A stretch of DNA of 64,000 bases from Megalopta genalis (lineage: Eukaryota > Arthropoda > Insecta > Hymenoptera > Halictidae), in contig NW_027477113.1 of NCBI RefSeq assembly GCF_051020955.1, positions 33,620-97,619 of the forward strand, written 5' to 3'. The stretch's first letter is position 1. Each line of letters begins with the position of its first letter. The translations under genes were made by a program, and so were the position numbers. Shown here in pieces: positions 37,401 through 49,000 of the stretch. The notes under the pieces were generated by a model. The model was not told where the DNA came from. It ran no database searches and worked only from the letters and a program-made list of their open reading frames with translations.

Positions 37401-39430
37401 GCATGCAGTTGAAGCTAAGTCATGTATATCACAAGTATTTGAAGCTAAACCATTGGTTTCGCTTGGATTTGAAGATAAGCCTTCTACTTCGCACTTATTT
37501 GAAGCTAACTCGATTGTTTCACCTGCATTTGAAGCTACATCACTTATATCGCAATTATCTGAAGATAAATCATTTGCTTCTCATGTATTTGAAGCTAAGC
37601 CGTCTATTTCGCACTGATTTGAAGCTAAATCATATGTTTCGCATGGATTTGAAGCTAACTCGTTTTCTTCGCCTGTATTTGAAGATAAATCATGTATATC
37701 ACAAGTATTTGAAGCTAAACCATACGCTTCGCATGGATTTGAAGCAAAGCCTTCAACTTCGCATTGATTTGAAGATAAATCATGTGTTTCGCTTAGATTT
37801 GAAGCTAACACGTTTGTTTTGCATGCAGTTGAAGCTAAAACATGTACATCACAAGTATCTGGATCTAATCCATCTGTTTCGCAATATGAAGCTATGAAGC
37901 TAATCCATGTGATTCGCATGAATTTGAAGCTAAATCATGTGTGTCGCATGGATTTGAAGCTGTATCACTTATATCGCAATTATCTGAAGATGAATCATTT
38001 GTTTTTCGTGTGTTTGAAGCTAAGCCTTCTACTTCGCATTGATTCGAAGCTAAATCATGTGTAGCGCATGGATTTGAAGCTAACTCGTTTGTTTCGCATG
38101 CAGTTGAAGCTAAATCATGTATATCGCAAGTATGTGAAGCTAAACCATCTGTTTCGGATGGTTTTGAAGATAAGCCTTCTACTTCGCATTGATTTAAATC
38201 CAAATCTTGTGTATGGCATGGATTTGAAGCTAACTCGTTCGTTTCGCCTGCATTTGAAGCTAAATCATGTATATACAAGTATTTGAATCTAAACCATTTG
38301 TTTCGGATTGATTTGAAGATAAGCTTTCTACTTCGCATTGATTTGAAGCTAACTCGATTGTTTCACCTGCATTTGAAGCTACATCACTTATATCGCTATT
38401 ATCTGAAGATAAATCATTTGTTTCTCATGTATTTGAAGCTAAGCCTTCTACTTCGCTTTGATTTGAAGATAAACCACGTGATTCGCATGGACTTGAAACT
38501 AACTCGTTTGTATCGCGTGCATTTGAAGCTATATCACTTACATCGTAATTATCTGAAGTTAAATCATTTGTTTCTCATGTATTTGAAGCTAAGGCTTCTA
38601 CTTCGCATTGATTTGCAGCTAAATCATGTGTTTCGCTTGTTTTTGAAGTTAACTCGTTTGTTTGGCATGCAGTTGTAGCTAAATCATGTATATCACAAGT
38701 ATTTGAAGATAAATCATTTGATTCGCATGGATTAGAATCTATGCCTTCTAGTTCGCATTGATATGTAGCTAAATCATGTGTTTCGCTTGTTTTTGAAGTT
38801 AACTCGTTTGTTTGGCATGCAGTTGTAGCTAAATCATGTATATCACAAGTATTTGAAGATAAATCATTTGATTCGCATGGATTAGAATCTATGCCTTCTA
38901 GTTCGCATTGATATGTAGCTAAATCATGTGTTTCGCATGGATTTGAAGCTAACTCGTTTGATTCGCCTGCATTTGAAGCTAAATCATGTATATTGCAAGT
39001 ATTTGAAGCTCATCCATTTGATTTGCATGAATATTAAGCTAAACCATATGTTTCGCATGAGTATTAAGCTAAACCATTTGTATCGCTTGAATTTGATGCT
39101 AAATCATGTGTTTCTCTAGGATTTGAAGCTAACTCGTTTGTTTGGCATGCAGTTGTAGCTAAATCATGTATATCACAAGTACTTGAAGCTAAACCATTTG
39201 ATTCGCATGGATTTTAAACTAAGCCTTCTGCTTCGCATTAATTTGAAGCTATGTCAAGTGTTTCGCTTGGATTTTAAGCTCACTCGTTTGTTTCGCATGC
39301 AGTTGTAGCTAAATCATGTATGACACAACTATTTGAGGCTAAACCATTTGATTCCCATGGATTTGAAGCTAAGACTTCCACTTCGCATTGATATGGATCT
39401 ACACCATATGTTTCGCATGGATTTAAAGCT
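37401..39430 (+). repeat. Partial block Q inserted in the downstream composite
   Basis: Follows block Q from its start (CTTATTTGAAGC unit near 37,49x, 8-bp slip at ~37,890, shortened TGTATATACAAG unit at ~38,267, GATATGGATCTACACC near 39,39x), but skips part of it near 38,06x and leaves Q at ~39,42x for a segment with TTTGTTTCGCCTGCATTGG. It also has an extra exact 150-bp duplication at 38,621-38,920. Confidence 0.75.
38621..38920 (+). repeat. Exact duplication of one 150-bp HOR (two adjacent copies)
   Basis: Bases 38,621-38,770 and 38,771-38,920 read identically, including the otherwise rare variants CGCTTGTTTTTGAAG, TTTGGCATGCAGTTGTAG, GGATTAGAATCTATGCC and TTGATATGTAGC. Other Q copies (near 12.5, 16.5 and 23.1 kb) have this segment once. 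The same two-copy state is present near 60,721-61,019 in the super-repeat copy, with a single T missing in its first half. It shows that exactly one five-unit HOR can be gained in a single event. Confidence 0.92.
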
Positions 39431-42400
39431 AACTCGTTTGTTTCGCCTGCATTGGAAGCTACATCACGTATATCGCAAGAATTTGAAGCTAAATCATTTG
39501 TGTCGCATGGATTTGAAGCTAAGCCTTCTACGTCGCATTGATTTGAAGCTAAATCATGTGTAGCGCATGGATTTGAAGCTAACTCGTTTGTTTCGCCTGC
39601 ATTTGAAGATAAATCATGTATATCACAAGTATTTGAATCTAAACCATTTGTTTCGCATTGATTTGAAGATAAGCTTTCTACTTCGCATTGGTTTGAAGCT
39701 AACTCGATTGTTTCGCCTGCATTTGCAGCTTTATCACATATATCGCAATTATCTGATGATAAATCATATGTTTCTCATGTATTTGAACATAAGCCTTGTA
39801 CTTCGCATTGATTTGAAGCTAAATCATGTGTTTCGCATGGATTTGAAGCTAATTCATGTATATCACATGTATTTGAAGCTGAACCATATGTTTTGCGTGA
39901 ATATTAAGCTAAACCATGTGTTTCGAACCTATTTGAAGCTGAATTATGTGTTTCTCTTGCATTTGAAGCTAACACGTTTGTTTTACATGCAGTTGAAGCT
40001 AAAACATGTACATCACAAGTATCTGGATCTAATCCATCTGTTTCGCAAGAATATGAAGCTATGAAGCCAATCCATGTGATTCGCATGAATTTGAAGCTAA
40101 ATCATGTGTGTCGCATGGATTTGAAGCTGTATCACTTATATCGCAATTATCTGAAGATAAATCATTTGTTTCTCATGTGTTTAAAGCTAAGCCTTCTACG
40201 TCGCATTGATTTGAAGCTAAATCATGTGTAGCGCATGGATTTGAAGCTAACTCGTTGGTTTCGCCTGCATTTTAAACTATATCACTCATATTCGCAAGCA
40301 TTTGAAGCCCAATCATTCTTTTCGCATGGATTTGAAGCTAACCCTTCTACTTCGCACTGATTTGAAGCTAAATCATATTGTTTCGCTAGGATTTGAATCT
40401 AACTCGTTTGTTTGGCATGCAGTAGAATCTAAGTCATGTATATAACAAGTATTTGAAGCTAAATCATTTGATTCGCATGGACTAGAAACTATGCCGTCTA
40501 CTTCGCTTTGATTTGAAACTGAATCATTTGTTTCGCTTGGATTTGAAGCTAACTCGTTCGTTTCGCATGCAGTTGAAGCTAAATCATGTATATCACAAGT
40601 ATTTGTAGCTAAACCATTTGTTTCGCATTGACGTGAAGATAAGCCTTCTACTTCGCATTGATTCGAATCTAACCCTTCTACTTCGCATTGATTTGAAGGT
40701 AAATCATGTGTTTCGCTTGGATTTGAAGCTAACTCGTTTGTTCCGCCTGCATTTGAAGCTATATCCCATATATCGCAACATTTTGAAGCGAAATCAATTA
40801 TGTCGCATGGATTTGAAGCTAAGCCTTCTACTTCGCATTGATTTGAAGTTAAATCATGCGTTTCACTTGGATTTGAAGCTAACTTGTTTGTTTCGCATGC
40901 AGTTGAAGCTAAATCATGTTTATCACATGTATCTGAATCTAAACCATTTGTTTCTCAAGAATATGAAGCTATGAAGCTAAACCATGTGTTTCGAATGAAT
41001 TTGAAGCTAAATGATGTGTTTCGCATGGATGTGAAGCTAACTCTTTTGTTTCGTCTGCATTTGAAGATAAATCATGTATATCGCAAGTATTTGAAGCTAA
41101 TCCGTTTGATTCGCATGGATTTGAAACTAAGCCATCTACTGCGCATTGATTTGAAGCTAACTCGATTGTTTCGCATGCAGTTGAAGCTAAATCATGTATA
41201 AAACAAGTATTTTAAGCTAAACAATTCGTTTCGCATGGATTTGTAGCTAAGGCCTCTACTTCGCATGAATTTGAATCTGAATCATGTGTTTCGCATGGAT
41301 TTGAATCTAACTCGTTTGTTTCGCCTGCATTGGAAGCAACATCACGTATATCGCAAGAATTTGAAGCTAAATCATGTGTGTCGCATGGATTTGAAGCTGT
41401 ATCACTTATATCGCAATTATCTGAAGGTAAATCATTTGTTTCTCATGTGTTTAAAGCTAAGCCTTCTACTTCGCATTGATTTGAACCTAAATCATGTGTA
41501 GCGCATGGATTTGAAGCTAACTCGTTTGTTTCGCCTGCATTTGAAGCTAAATCATGTATATCACAAGTATTTGAATCTAAACCATTTGTTTCGCATTGAT
41601 TTGAAGATAAGCTTTCTACTTCGCATTGATTTGAAGCTAACTCGATTGTTTCGCCTGCATTTGCAGCTTTATCAGATATATCGCAATTATCTGATGATAA
41701 ATCATATGTTTCTCATGTATTTGGACATAAGCCATGTACTTCGCATTGATTTGAAGCTAAATCATGTGTTTCGCATGGATTTGAAGCTAACTCGTTTGTT
41801 TCGCCTGCCGTTAAAGCTAAATCAAGTATATCACAAGTATTTGTAGCTAAACCATGTGTTTCGCATGAATTTGAAGCTAAATGATGTCTTTCGCATTGAT
41901 TTGAAGCTAACTCTTTTGTTTCGCCTGCATTTGGAGACAAATCATGTATATCACAAGTATTTGAAGCTAAACCGTTTGATTCGCATGGATTTGAAGCTAA
42001 GCCTTCTACTTCGCATTGATTTGCAGGTAAATGATGTGTTTCGCTTGGTTTTGAAACTAACTCGTTTGTTTCGCATGCAGTTGAAGCTAAATCATTTATA
42101 TCACAAGTATTTGAAGCTAAACCATTTATTTCGCATGGATTTGAAGATAAGCCTTCTACTTCGCATTGATTTGAAGCTAACTCGATTGTTTCACCTGCAT
42201 TTGAAGCTACATCACTTATATCGCAATTATCTGAAGATAAATCATTTGTTTCTCATGTATTTGAAGCTAAGCCTTCCACTTCGCATTGATTTGAACCTAA
42301 ATAATGTGTTTCGCTTGGATTTGAAGTTAAAGAGTTTCTTTCGCATGCAGTTGAAGCTAAATCATGTATATCACAAGTATTTGAAGCTAAACCATTTGTT

Positions 42401-42660
42401 TCGCATGAATTTGAAGCTATGCCTTCTACTTCGCATTGATTTGAAGCTAAATCATGTGTTTCGCATGGTTTTGAAGCTAACTCCTTTGTATCGCATGCAG
42501 TTGAAGCTAAATCATGTATATATCAAGTATTTGAAGCTAAACCATTTGTTTCGCATGGATTTGAAGATAAGTCTCCTACTTCGCATTAATTTGAAGCTAA
42601 CTCGATTGATTCGACTGCATTTGAATCTATATCACTTATATCGCAATTATCTGTAGATAA
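39431..42660 (+). repeat. Segment T: 30-bp units, copied again at the window end
   Basis: Composite of 30-bp units with diagnostic TATCACGTATATCGC/ACATCACGTATATC (~39,46x and ~41,34x), TTTGCAGCTTTATCA (~39,72x and ~41,66x) and GAACATAAGCC or GGACATAAGCC. The two halves (from ~39.42 kb and from ~41.31 kb) are relatives of one another. The segment reappears from ~61.53 kb to the window end at an offset of 22,100-22,102 bp. No coding or unique sequence is seen. Confidence 0.75.
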
Positions 42661-43584
42661 ATCATTTGCTTCTCATGTATTTGAAGCTAAGCCGTCTATT
42701 TCGCACTGATTTGAAGCTAAATCATATGTTTTGCATGGATTTGAAGCTAACTCGTTTTATTCGCCTGTATTTGAATATAAATCATGTACATCACAAGTAT
42801 TTGAAGCTAAACCATTCGCTTCGCATGGATTTGAAGCAAAGCCTTCAACTTCGCATTGATGTGAAGATAAATCATGTGTTTCGCTTGGATTTGAAGCTGA
42901 CACGTTTGTTTAGCATGCAGTTGAAGCTAAAACATGTACATCACAAGTATCTGGATCTAATCCACCTGTTTCGCAAGAATATGATGCTATGAAGCTAATC
43001 CATGTGATTCGCATGAATTTGAAGCTAAATCATGTGTGTCGCATGGATTTGAAGCTGTATCACTTATATCGCAATTATCTGAAGATAAATCATTTGTTTC
43101 TCATGTATTTGAAGCTAAGCCTTCTACTTCGCTTTGATTTGCAGCTAAATCATGTGTTTCGCTTGGATTTGAAGCTAACTCGTTTGTTTCTCCTACATTT
43201 GAAGCTAAATCATGCTTATCACAAGTATTTGAAGCTAAACCATTTGTTTCGCATGGTTTCGAATTTAAGCCTTCTACTTCGCATTGATTTGAAGCTAAAT
43301 CATTTGATTCGCTTGAATTTGAAGCTAACTCGTTTGTTTCGCATACAGTTGAAGCTAAATAATGTGTATTACAAGCATTTGAAGCTAAATCATTTGTTTT
43401 GCATGGATTTGAAGCTAACTCGTTTGTTTCGCCTGCATTTGAAGCTATATCACTTATATTCGCAAGTATTTGAAGCTAAACCATTCGTTTCGCATGGATT
43501 TGAATCTAAGCCTTCCACTTCGCATGAATTTTTACCTAAATCGTGTGTTTCGCTTGGATTTGAAGCTAACTCGTTTGTTTCGCA

Positions 43585-44616
43585 ATGCAGTTAAAGCTAA
43601 ATCATGTATATCACAATTGTTTGAAGCTAAACCTATTGTTTCGCATGGTTTCGAAGATAAGCCTTCTACTTCGCATTGATTTGAAGCTAAATCATTTGAT
43701 TCGCTTGAATTTGAAGCTAACTCGTTTGTTTCGCATACAGTTGAAGCTACATAATGTGTATTACAAGCATTTGAAGCTAAATCATTTGTTTTGCATGGAT
43801 TTGAAGCTAACTCGTTTGTTTCGCCTGCATTTGAAGCTATATCACTTATATTCGCAAGTATTTGAAGCTAATCCATTCGTTTCGCATGGATTTGAAACTA
43901 AGCCTTCCACTTCGCATGAATTTTTACCTAAATCGTGTCTACTACTTCGCATTGATTTGAAGCTAAATCATGTGTTTCGCTTGGATAAGAAGCTAACTCG
44001 TTTGCTTCGCCTGCATTTGAAGCTAAATCATGTATATCACAAGTATTTGAAGCTAAACCATTTGTTTCGGATTGATTTGAAGCTAAGCCTTCTACTTCGC
44101 ATTGATTTGATGCTAAATCACATGTTTCGCATGGATTTGAAACTAACTCGTTTGTTTCGTCTTCATTTGAAGCTGTTTCATTTATATCGCAAGTGTTTGA
44201 ACCTAAACCATTTGTTTCGGATGGATTTGAAGATAAGCCTTCTACTTCGCATTGATTTAAATCTAAATCGTGTGTATGGCATGGATTCGAAGCTAACTCG
44301 TTTGTTTCGCCTGCATTTGAAGTTAAATCATGTATATCACAAGTATTTGAAGCTAAAACATTCGCTTCGCATGGATTGGAAGCTAAGCCTTCTACTTCGC
44401 ATTGATTTGCAGCTAAATCATGTGTTTCGCATGGATTTGAAGCTAAGCCTTCTACTTCGCATTGATTTGAAGCTAAGTCATGTGTTTCGCAAGGATTTGA
44501 AGCTAACTCGTTTGTTTCGCAATGCAGTTGATGCTAAATCATGTATAAGACAAGTATTTGAAGCTAAACCATTTGATTCGCATGGATTTGAAATTAAGCC
44601 TTCTACTTCGCATTGA
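43585..44616 (+). other. Second-longest open + frame (343 codons), repeat-derived
   Basis: Opens with LKLNHV-type repeats and, after register changes in segment U, passes through stretches of the FEAKPFVSHG type before returning to LKL-type repeats. A frame that changes repeat register twice within one open stretch is what chance openness in a 30-bp array with indels would produce, and is hard to reconcile with a conserved repeat protein. No start context, promoter or unique domain is seen. Confidence 0.1.
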
Positions 44617-44625
44617 TTTGAAGCT

Positions 44626-44775
44626 AAATCATGTGTTTCGCTTGGATTTGAAGCTAACTCGTTTGTTTCGCATGCAGTTGAAGCTAAATCATGTATATCA
44701 CAAGTATTTGAAGCTAAACCATTTGTTTCGCATGAATTTGAATCTAAGCCTTCTACTTCGCATAGATTTGAAGGT
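44626..44775 (+). repeat. Representative 150-bp higher-order repeat (five 30-bp unit classes, order D-E-A-B-C)
   Basis: This is a clean example of the five-unit period. D is 44,626-44,655 (CATGTGTTTCGCTTGG), E 44,656-44,685 (CGTTTGTTTCGCATGC), A 44,686-44,715 (CATGTATATCACAAG), B 44,716-44,745 (CCATTTGTTTCGCAT) and C 44,746-44,775 (CCTTCTACTTCGCAT). The classes differ at diagnostic positions: the base after AA, the next six bases, and the last bases of the unit (GGA, GCA, GTA or TGA). The same order is followed through most of the window, with places where one or more units have been lost or a cycle restarted. A unit class resembles its counterpart 150 bp away more than its neighbours, which is the defining property of a higher-order repeat. 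Confidence 0.93.
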
Positions 44776-46059
44776 AAGTCTTCTACTTCGCATTGATTTG
44801 GAGGTAAATCATGTGCTTCGCTTGGATTTGAAGCTAACTCGTTTGCTTCGTTTGCAGTTGAAGTTAAATCATGTTTATCGCAAGTATCTGAATATAAACA
44901 ATCTGTGTCGCATGAATATTGAGCTAAACCATGTATTTCGCATGAATTTGAAGCTAAATGATGTGTTTCGCATGGATATGAAGCTAACTCTTTTGTTTCG
45001 CCTGCATTTGAAGATAAATCATGTATATCATAAGTATTTGAAGCTCAACCGTTTGATTCGCATGGATTTGAAGCTATCCCTTCTACTTCGCATTGATTTG
45101 AAGCTAACTCGTTTGTTTCGCATGCAGTTGAAGCTAAATCATGTTTATAAAAAGTATTAGAAGCTAAACCATTTGTTTCGCATGGATTTGAAGATAAGCC
45201 TCCTACTTCGCATTAATTTGAAGCTAACTCGATTGATTCTACTGCATTTGAATCTATATCACTTATATCGCAATTATCTGAAGATAAAGCATTTGCTTCT
45301 CATGTATTTGAAGCTAAGCCGTCTATTTCGCATTGATTTGAAGCTAAATCATATGTTTCGCATGGATTTGAAGGTAACTCGTTTTTTTCGCCTGAATTTA
45401 AAGATAAATCATGTATATCACAAGTATTTGAAGCTAAACCATTCGCTTCGCACGGATTTGAAGCAAAGCCTTCAACTTCGCATTGATTTGAAGATAAATC
45501 ATGTGTTTCGCTTGGATTTGAAGTTAACTCGTTTGTTTCGTATGCAGTTGAAGCTAAATCATGTATATCACAAGTATTTGAAGCTAAACCATTTGTTTCA
45601 CATTGATTTGATGATAAGCATTCTACGTCGCAATGATTTGAAGCTAAGCCTTCCACTTCGCATTGATTTGAACCTAAATAATGTGTTTCGCTTGGATTTG
45701 AAGGTAAAGCGTTTGTTCCGCATGCAGTTGAAGCTAAATCATGTATATCACAAGTATTTGAAGCTAAACCATTTGTTTCGCATGAATTTGAAGCTATGCC
45801 TTCTACTTCGCATTGATTTGAAGCTAAATCATGTGTTTCGCATGGTTTTGAAGCTAACTCGTTTGTATCGCATGCAGTTGAAACTAGATCATGTTTATCA
45901 CAAGTAAATCCATGTTTCGCATGGATTTGAAGATAAGTATCCTACTTCGCATTAATTTGAAGCTAACTCGATTGATTCGACTGCATTTGAATCTATATCA
46001 CTTATATCGCAATTATCTGTAGATAAATCAATTGCTTCTCATTATTTGAAGCTAAGCCG

Positions 46060-46085
46060 TCTATTTCGCATTGATTTGAAGCTAC
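46060..46085 (+). other. Junction where the 22.1-kb super-repeat restarts
   Basis: To the left the units are U-type (GCCGTCTATTTCGC at ~46,052); to the right they are Q-type (GAAGCTACATCATGTG from ~46,077). The switch happens within TTCGCATTGATTTGAAGCT, which both parents have, so it is a clean exchange in register with ~19 bp of shared sequence. Such microhomology is unavoidable in this array and does not by itself separate homologous exchange from end joining. Confidence 0.75.
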
Positions 46086-49000
46086 ATCATGTGTAACGCA
46101 TGGATTTGAAGCTAACTCGATTGTTTCGCATGCAGCTGAAACTAAACCATGTATATCACAAATATTTGTAGCTAAACCATTTGTTTTGAATGGATTCCAA
46201 GATAAGCCTTCTACTTCGCACTGATTTAAAGATAAATCATGTGTTTCGCTCGGATATGATGCTAACTCGTTTGTTTCGCATGCTGTTGCAGCTAAATCAT
46301 GTATATCACTAATATTTGAAGCTAATCCATTTGTTTCGCATGGATTCGAAGATAATCCGTCCACTTCGTATTGATTTCAAGTTAAATCATGTGTTTCGCA
46401 TAGATTTAAAGCTAACGCGTTTGTTTCCCATGGATTTGAAGCTAATTCGTTTGTTTCGCCAGCATATGAAGCTAAATCATGTATATCACTAATATTTGAA
46501 GCTAAACCATTTGATTCGCATGGATTTGGAGTTAAATCATGTGTTTCGCATAGATTTGAAGCCTACTCGTTTGTTTCGCCTGCATTTGAAACTACATCAC
46601 TTATATTCGCAAGTATTTGAAGCTAAACCATTCGTTTCTCATGTATCTGAAGCTAATCCTTCTACTTGGCATTGATTTGAAGCTAACTCGAATGTTTCGA
46701 TTGCATTTGAAGCTAAATCACTTATCTCGCAAGTATCGGAAGCTAAATCATTTGTTTCGCATGGATTTGAAGCTAAGCCTTCTCCTTCGCATTGATTTGA
46801 AGTTAAATCATGTGTTGCGCTTGGATTTGAAGCTCACTCGTTTGTTTCTCCTGCATTTGAAGCTATATCACTTATATGGGAAGTATTTGAAGCTAAATCA
46901 TTTGTGTCGCATGGATTTGATGCTAAGCATTCTACTTCGCATTGATTTGGAGCTAAATCATGTGTTTCGCTTGGATTTAAAGCTAACACGTTTCTTTCGT
47001 TCAATCGAGTATATCACAAGTATTTGAAGCTAAACTATTGGTTTCGCATGGATTCGAAAATCGGCCTTCCATTTCGCATTGATTTGAAGCTAAATCATGT
47101 GTTTCGCATGGATTTGTAGCTAAACCATTCGATTCGCATGGATTTGAAGCTATGCCTTCTACTTCGCATTGATTTGAAGCTAAATCATGTGTTTCTCTTG
47201 GATTTGAAGCTAACTCGTTTGTTTCACATGCAGTTGATGCTAAATCATGTATATCACAAGTATTTGGAGCTGAACCATTTGTTTTGCATGAATATTAAGC
47301 TAAACCATGTGTTTCGAATGAATTTGAATCTAAATTATGTGTTTCGCATGAATTTGCAGCTATCTCGTTTGTTTCGTAAGCAGTTGAAGCTAAATCGTGT
47401 ATAAAACAAGAATTTGAAGCTAAACCATCTGTTTCGCGCGGATTTGCAGATAAGCCTTCCACTTCTCGTTGATTTGAAGCTAAATCATGTGTTTCGCTTG
47501 GATTTGAAGCTAACTCCTTTGTTTCGATGCAGTTGATTCTAAATCATGTATAAAACAAGAATTTGACGCTAAACCATTTGTTTCGCATGCAGTTGAAGCT
47601 AAGTCATGTATATCACAAGTATTTGAAGATAATCCATTTGTTTTGCATGGATTCGAAAATCAGCCTTCTATTTCGCATTGATTTGAAGCCAAATCATGTG
47701 TTTGTCATGGATTTAAAGCTATCACGTTTGTCTCGCATGCAGTTGATGCTCAATCATGTATATCACAAGTATTTGAAGCTAAACCATTTGTTGCGCATTG
47801 GTTTTGAAGATAAGCCTTCTACTTCGCATTGATTTGAAGCTAAATCATGTGTTACGCGTGGATATGAAGCTCACTCGTTTGTTTTTCCAGCATTTGAAGC
47901 TATATTACTTATATCGCAAGTATTTGAAGCTGAACCATTTGTTTCGCATGAATATTAAGCTAAACCATGTGCTTCGAATGAATTTGATGCTAAATCATAT
48001 GTTTCGCACGGATTTGAAACTAACTCGTTTGTTTCGTCTTCGTTTGAAGCTGTTTCATTTATATCGCAAATATTTGAAGCTAAACCATTTGTTTCGGATG
48101 GATTTGAAGATAAGCCTTCTATTTCGCATTGATTTAAATCTAAATCGTGTGTATGGCATGGATTTGAAGCTAACTCGTTTGATTCGCCTGAATTTGAAGT
48201 TAAATCATGTATATCACAAGTATTTGAAGCTAAACCATTTGTTTCGCATGGATTTGAAGATAAGCCTCCTACTTCCCATTAATTTGAAGCTAACTCGATT
48301 GATTCGACTGCATTTGAATCTATATCACTTATATCGCAATTATCTGAAGATAAATCATTTGCTTCTCATGTATTTGAAGCTAAGCCGTCTATTTCGCATT
48401 GATTTGAAGCTAAATCATGTGTTTCGCATGGTTTTGAAGTTAACTCGTTTGCTTCGCCTGCATTTGAAGCTGAATCATGTATATCACAAGACATTTGAAG
48501 CTAAACCATTTGTTTCACATGAATTTGAAGCTAAGCCTTCTACTTCGCTTTGATTTGAAGCTAAATCATGTGTTTCGCATGGATTTGAAGCTAACTCGTT
48601 TGTTTCGTTTGCAGATGAATCTAAATCATGTTTATCACAAGTATCTGAATATAAACCATCTGTGTCGCATGAATATTGAGCTAAACCATGTGTTCCGCAT
48701 GAATTTGAAGCTAAATGATGTGTTTCGCAGGGATATGAAGCTAACTCTTTTGTTTCGCTTGCATTTGAAGATAAATCATGTATATCACAAGTATTTGAAG
48801 CTAAACCGTTTGATTGGCATGGATTTGAAGCTGAGCCTTCTACTTCGCATTGATTTGCAGCTAAATCATGTGTTTCCTTGGGATTTGAAGCTAACTCGAT
48901 TGTTTCGCCTGCATTTGAAGCTGAATCATGTATATCACAAGTATTTGAAGCTAAACCATTTGTTTCGCATGAATTTGAAGCTAAGCCTTCTACTTCGCAT

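Larger units (their letters stand above)
23985..46076 (+). repeat. ~22.1-kb super-repeat, copy 1 (complete period)
   Basis: The sequence from ~23,985 (GAAGCTACATCATGTGTAAC) to ~46,076 is one full period of a super-repeat: the same succession of blocks (end of Q3, P3, Q4, P4, S, partial Q, T) begins again at ~46,077 with an offset of 22,092 bp. All large landmarks agree, for example 24,525/46,617, 27,404/49,496, 30,407/52,499, 35,280/57,381 and 40,618/62,718. The last two offsets are slightly larger because of one-base indels in copy 2. Confidence 0.88.
42661..46076 (+). repeat. Segment U: last part of the first 22.1-kb super-repeat
   Basis: 30-bp units including a local duplication: ~43,22x-43,53x resembles ~43,60x-43,92x (variants ATAATGTGTATTACAAG, CATTTGTTTTGCATGG, GAATTTTTACC), about 390 bp (13 units) apart. 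Register breaks occur near 43,932 (GTCTACTACTTCGC), ~44,52x (CGCAATGCAG) and ~45,905 (CACAAGTAAATCCATG, a fused short unit). The segment ends where Q-type sequence resumes at ~46,077. Confidence 0.72.

Noticed and set aside
44626..44775. A tRNA, riboswitch or other structured RNA hidden in the unit
   Set aside because: No cloverleaf, conserved pairing or known aptamer signature can be drawn from the unit, and every match would recur hundreds of times.
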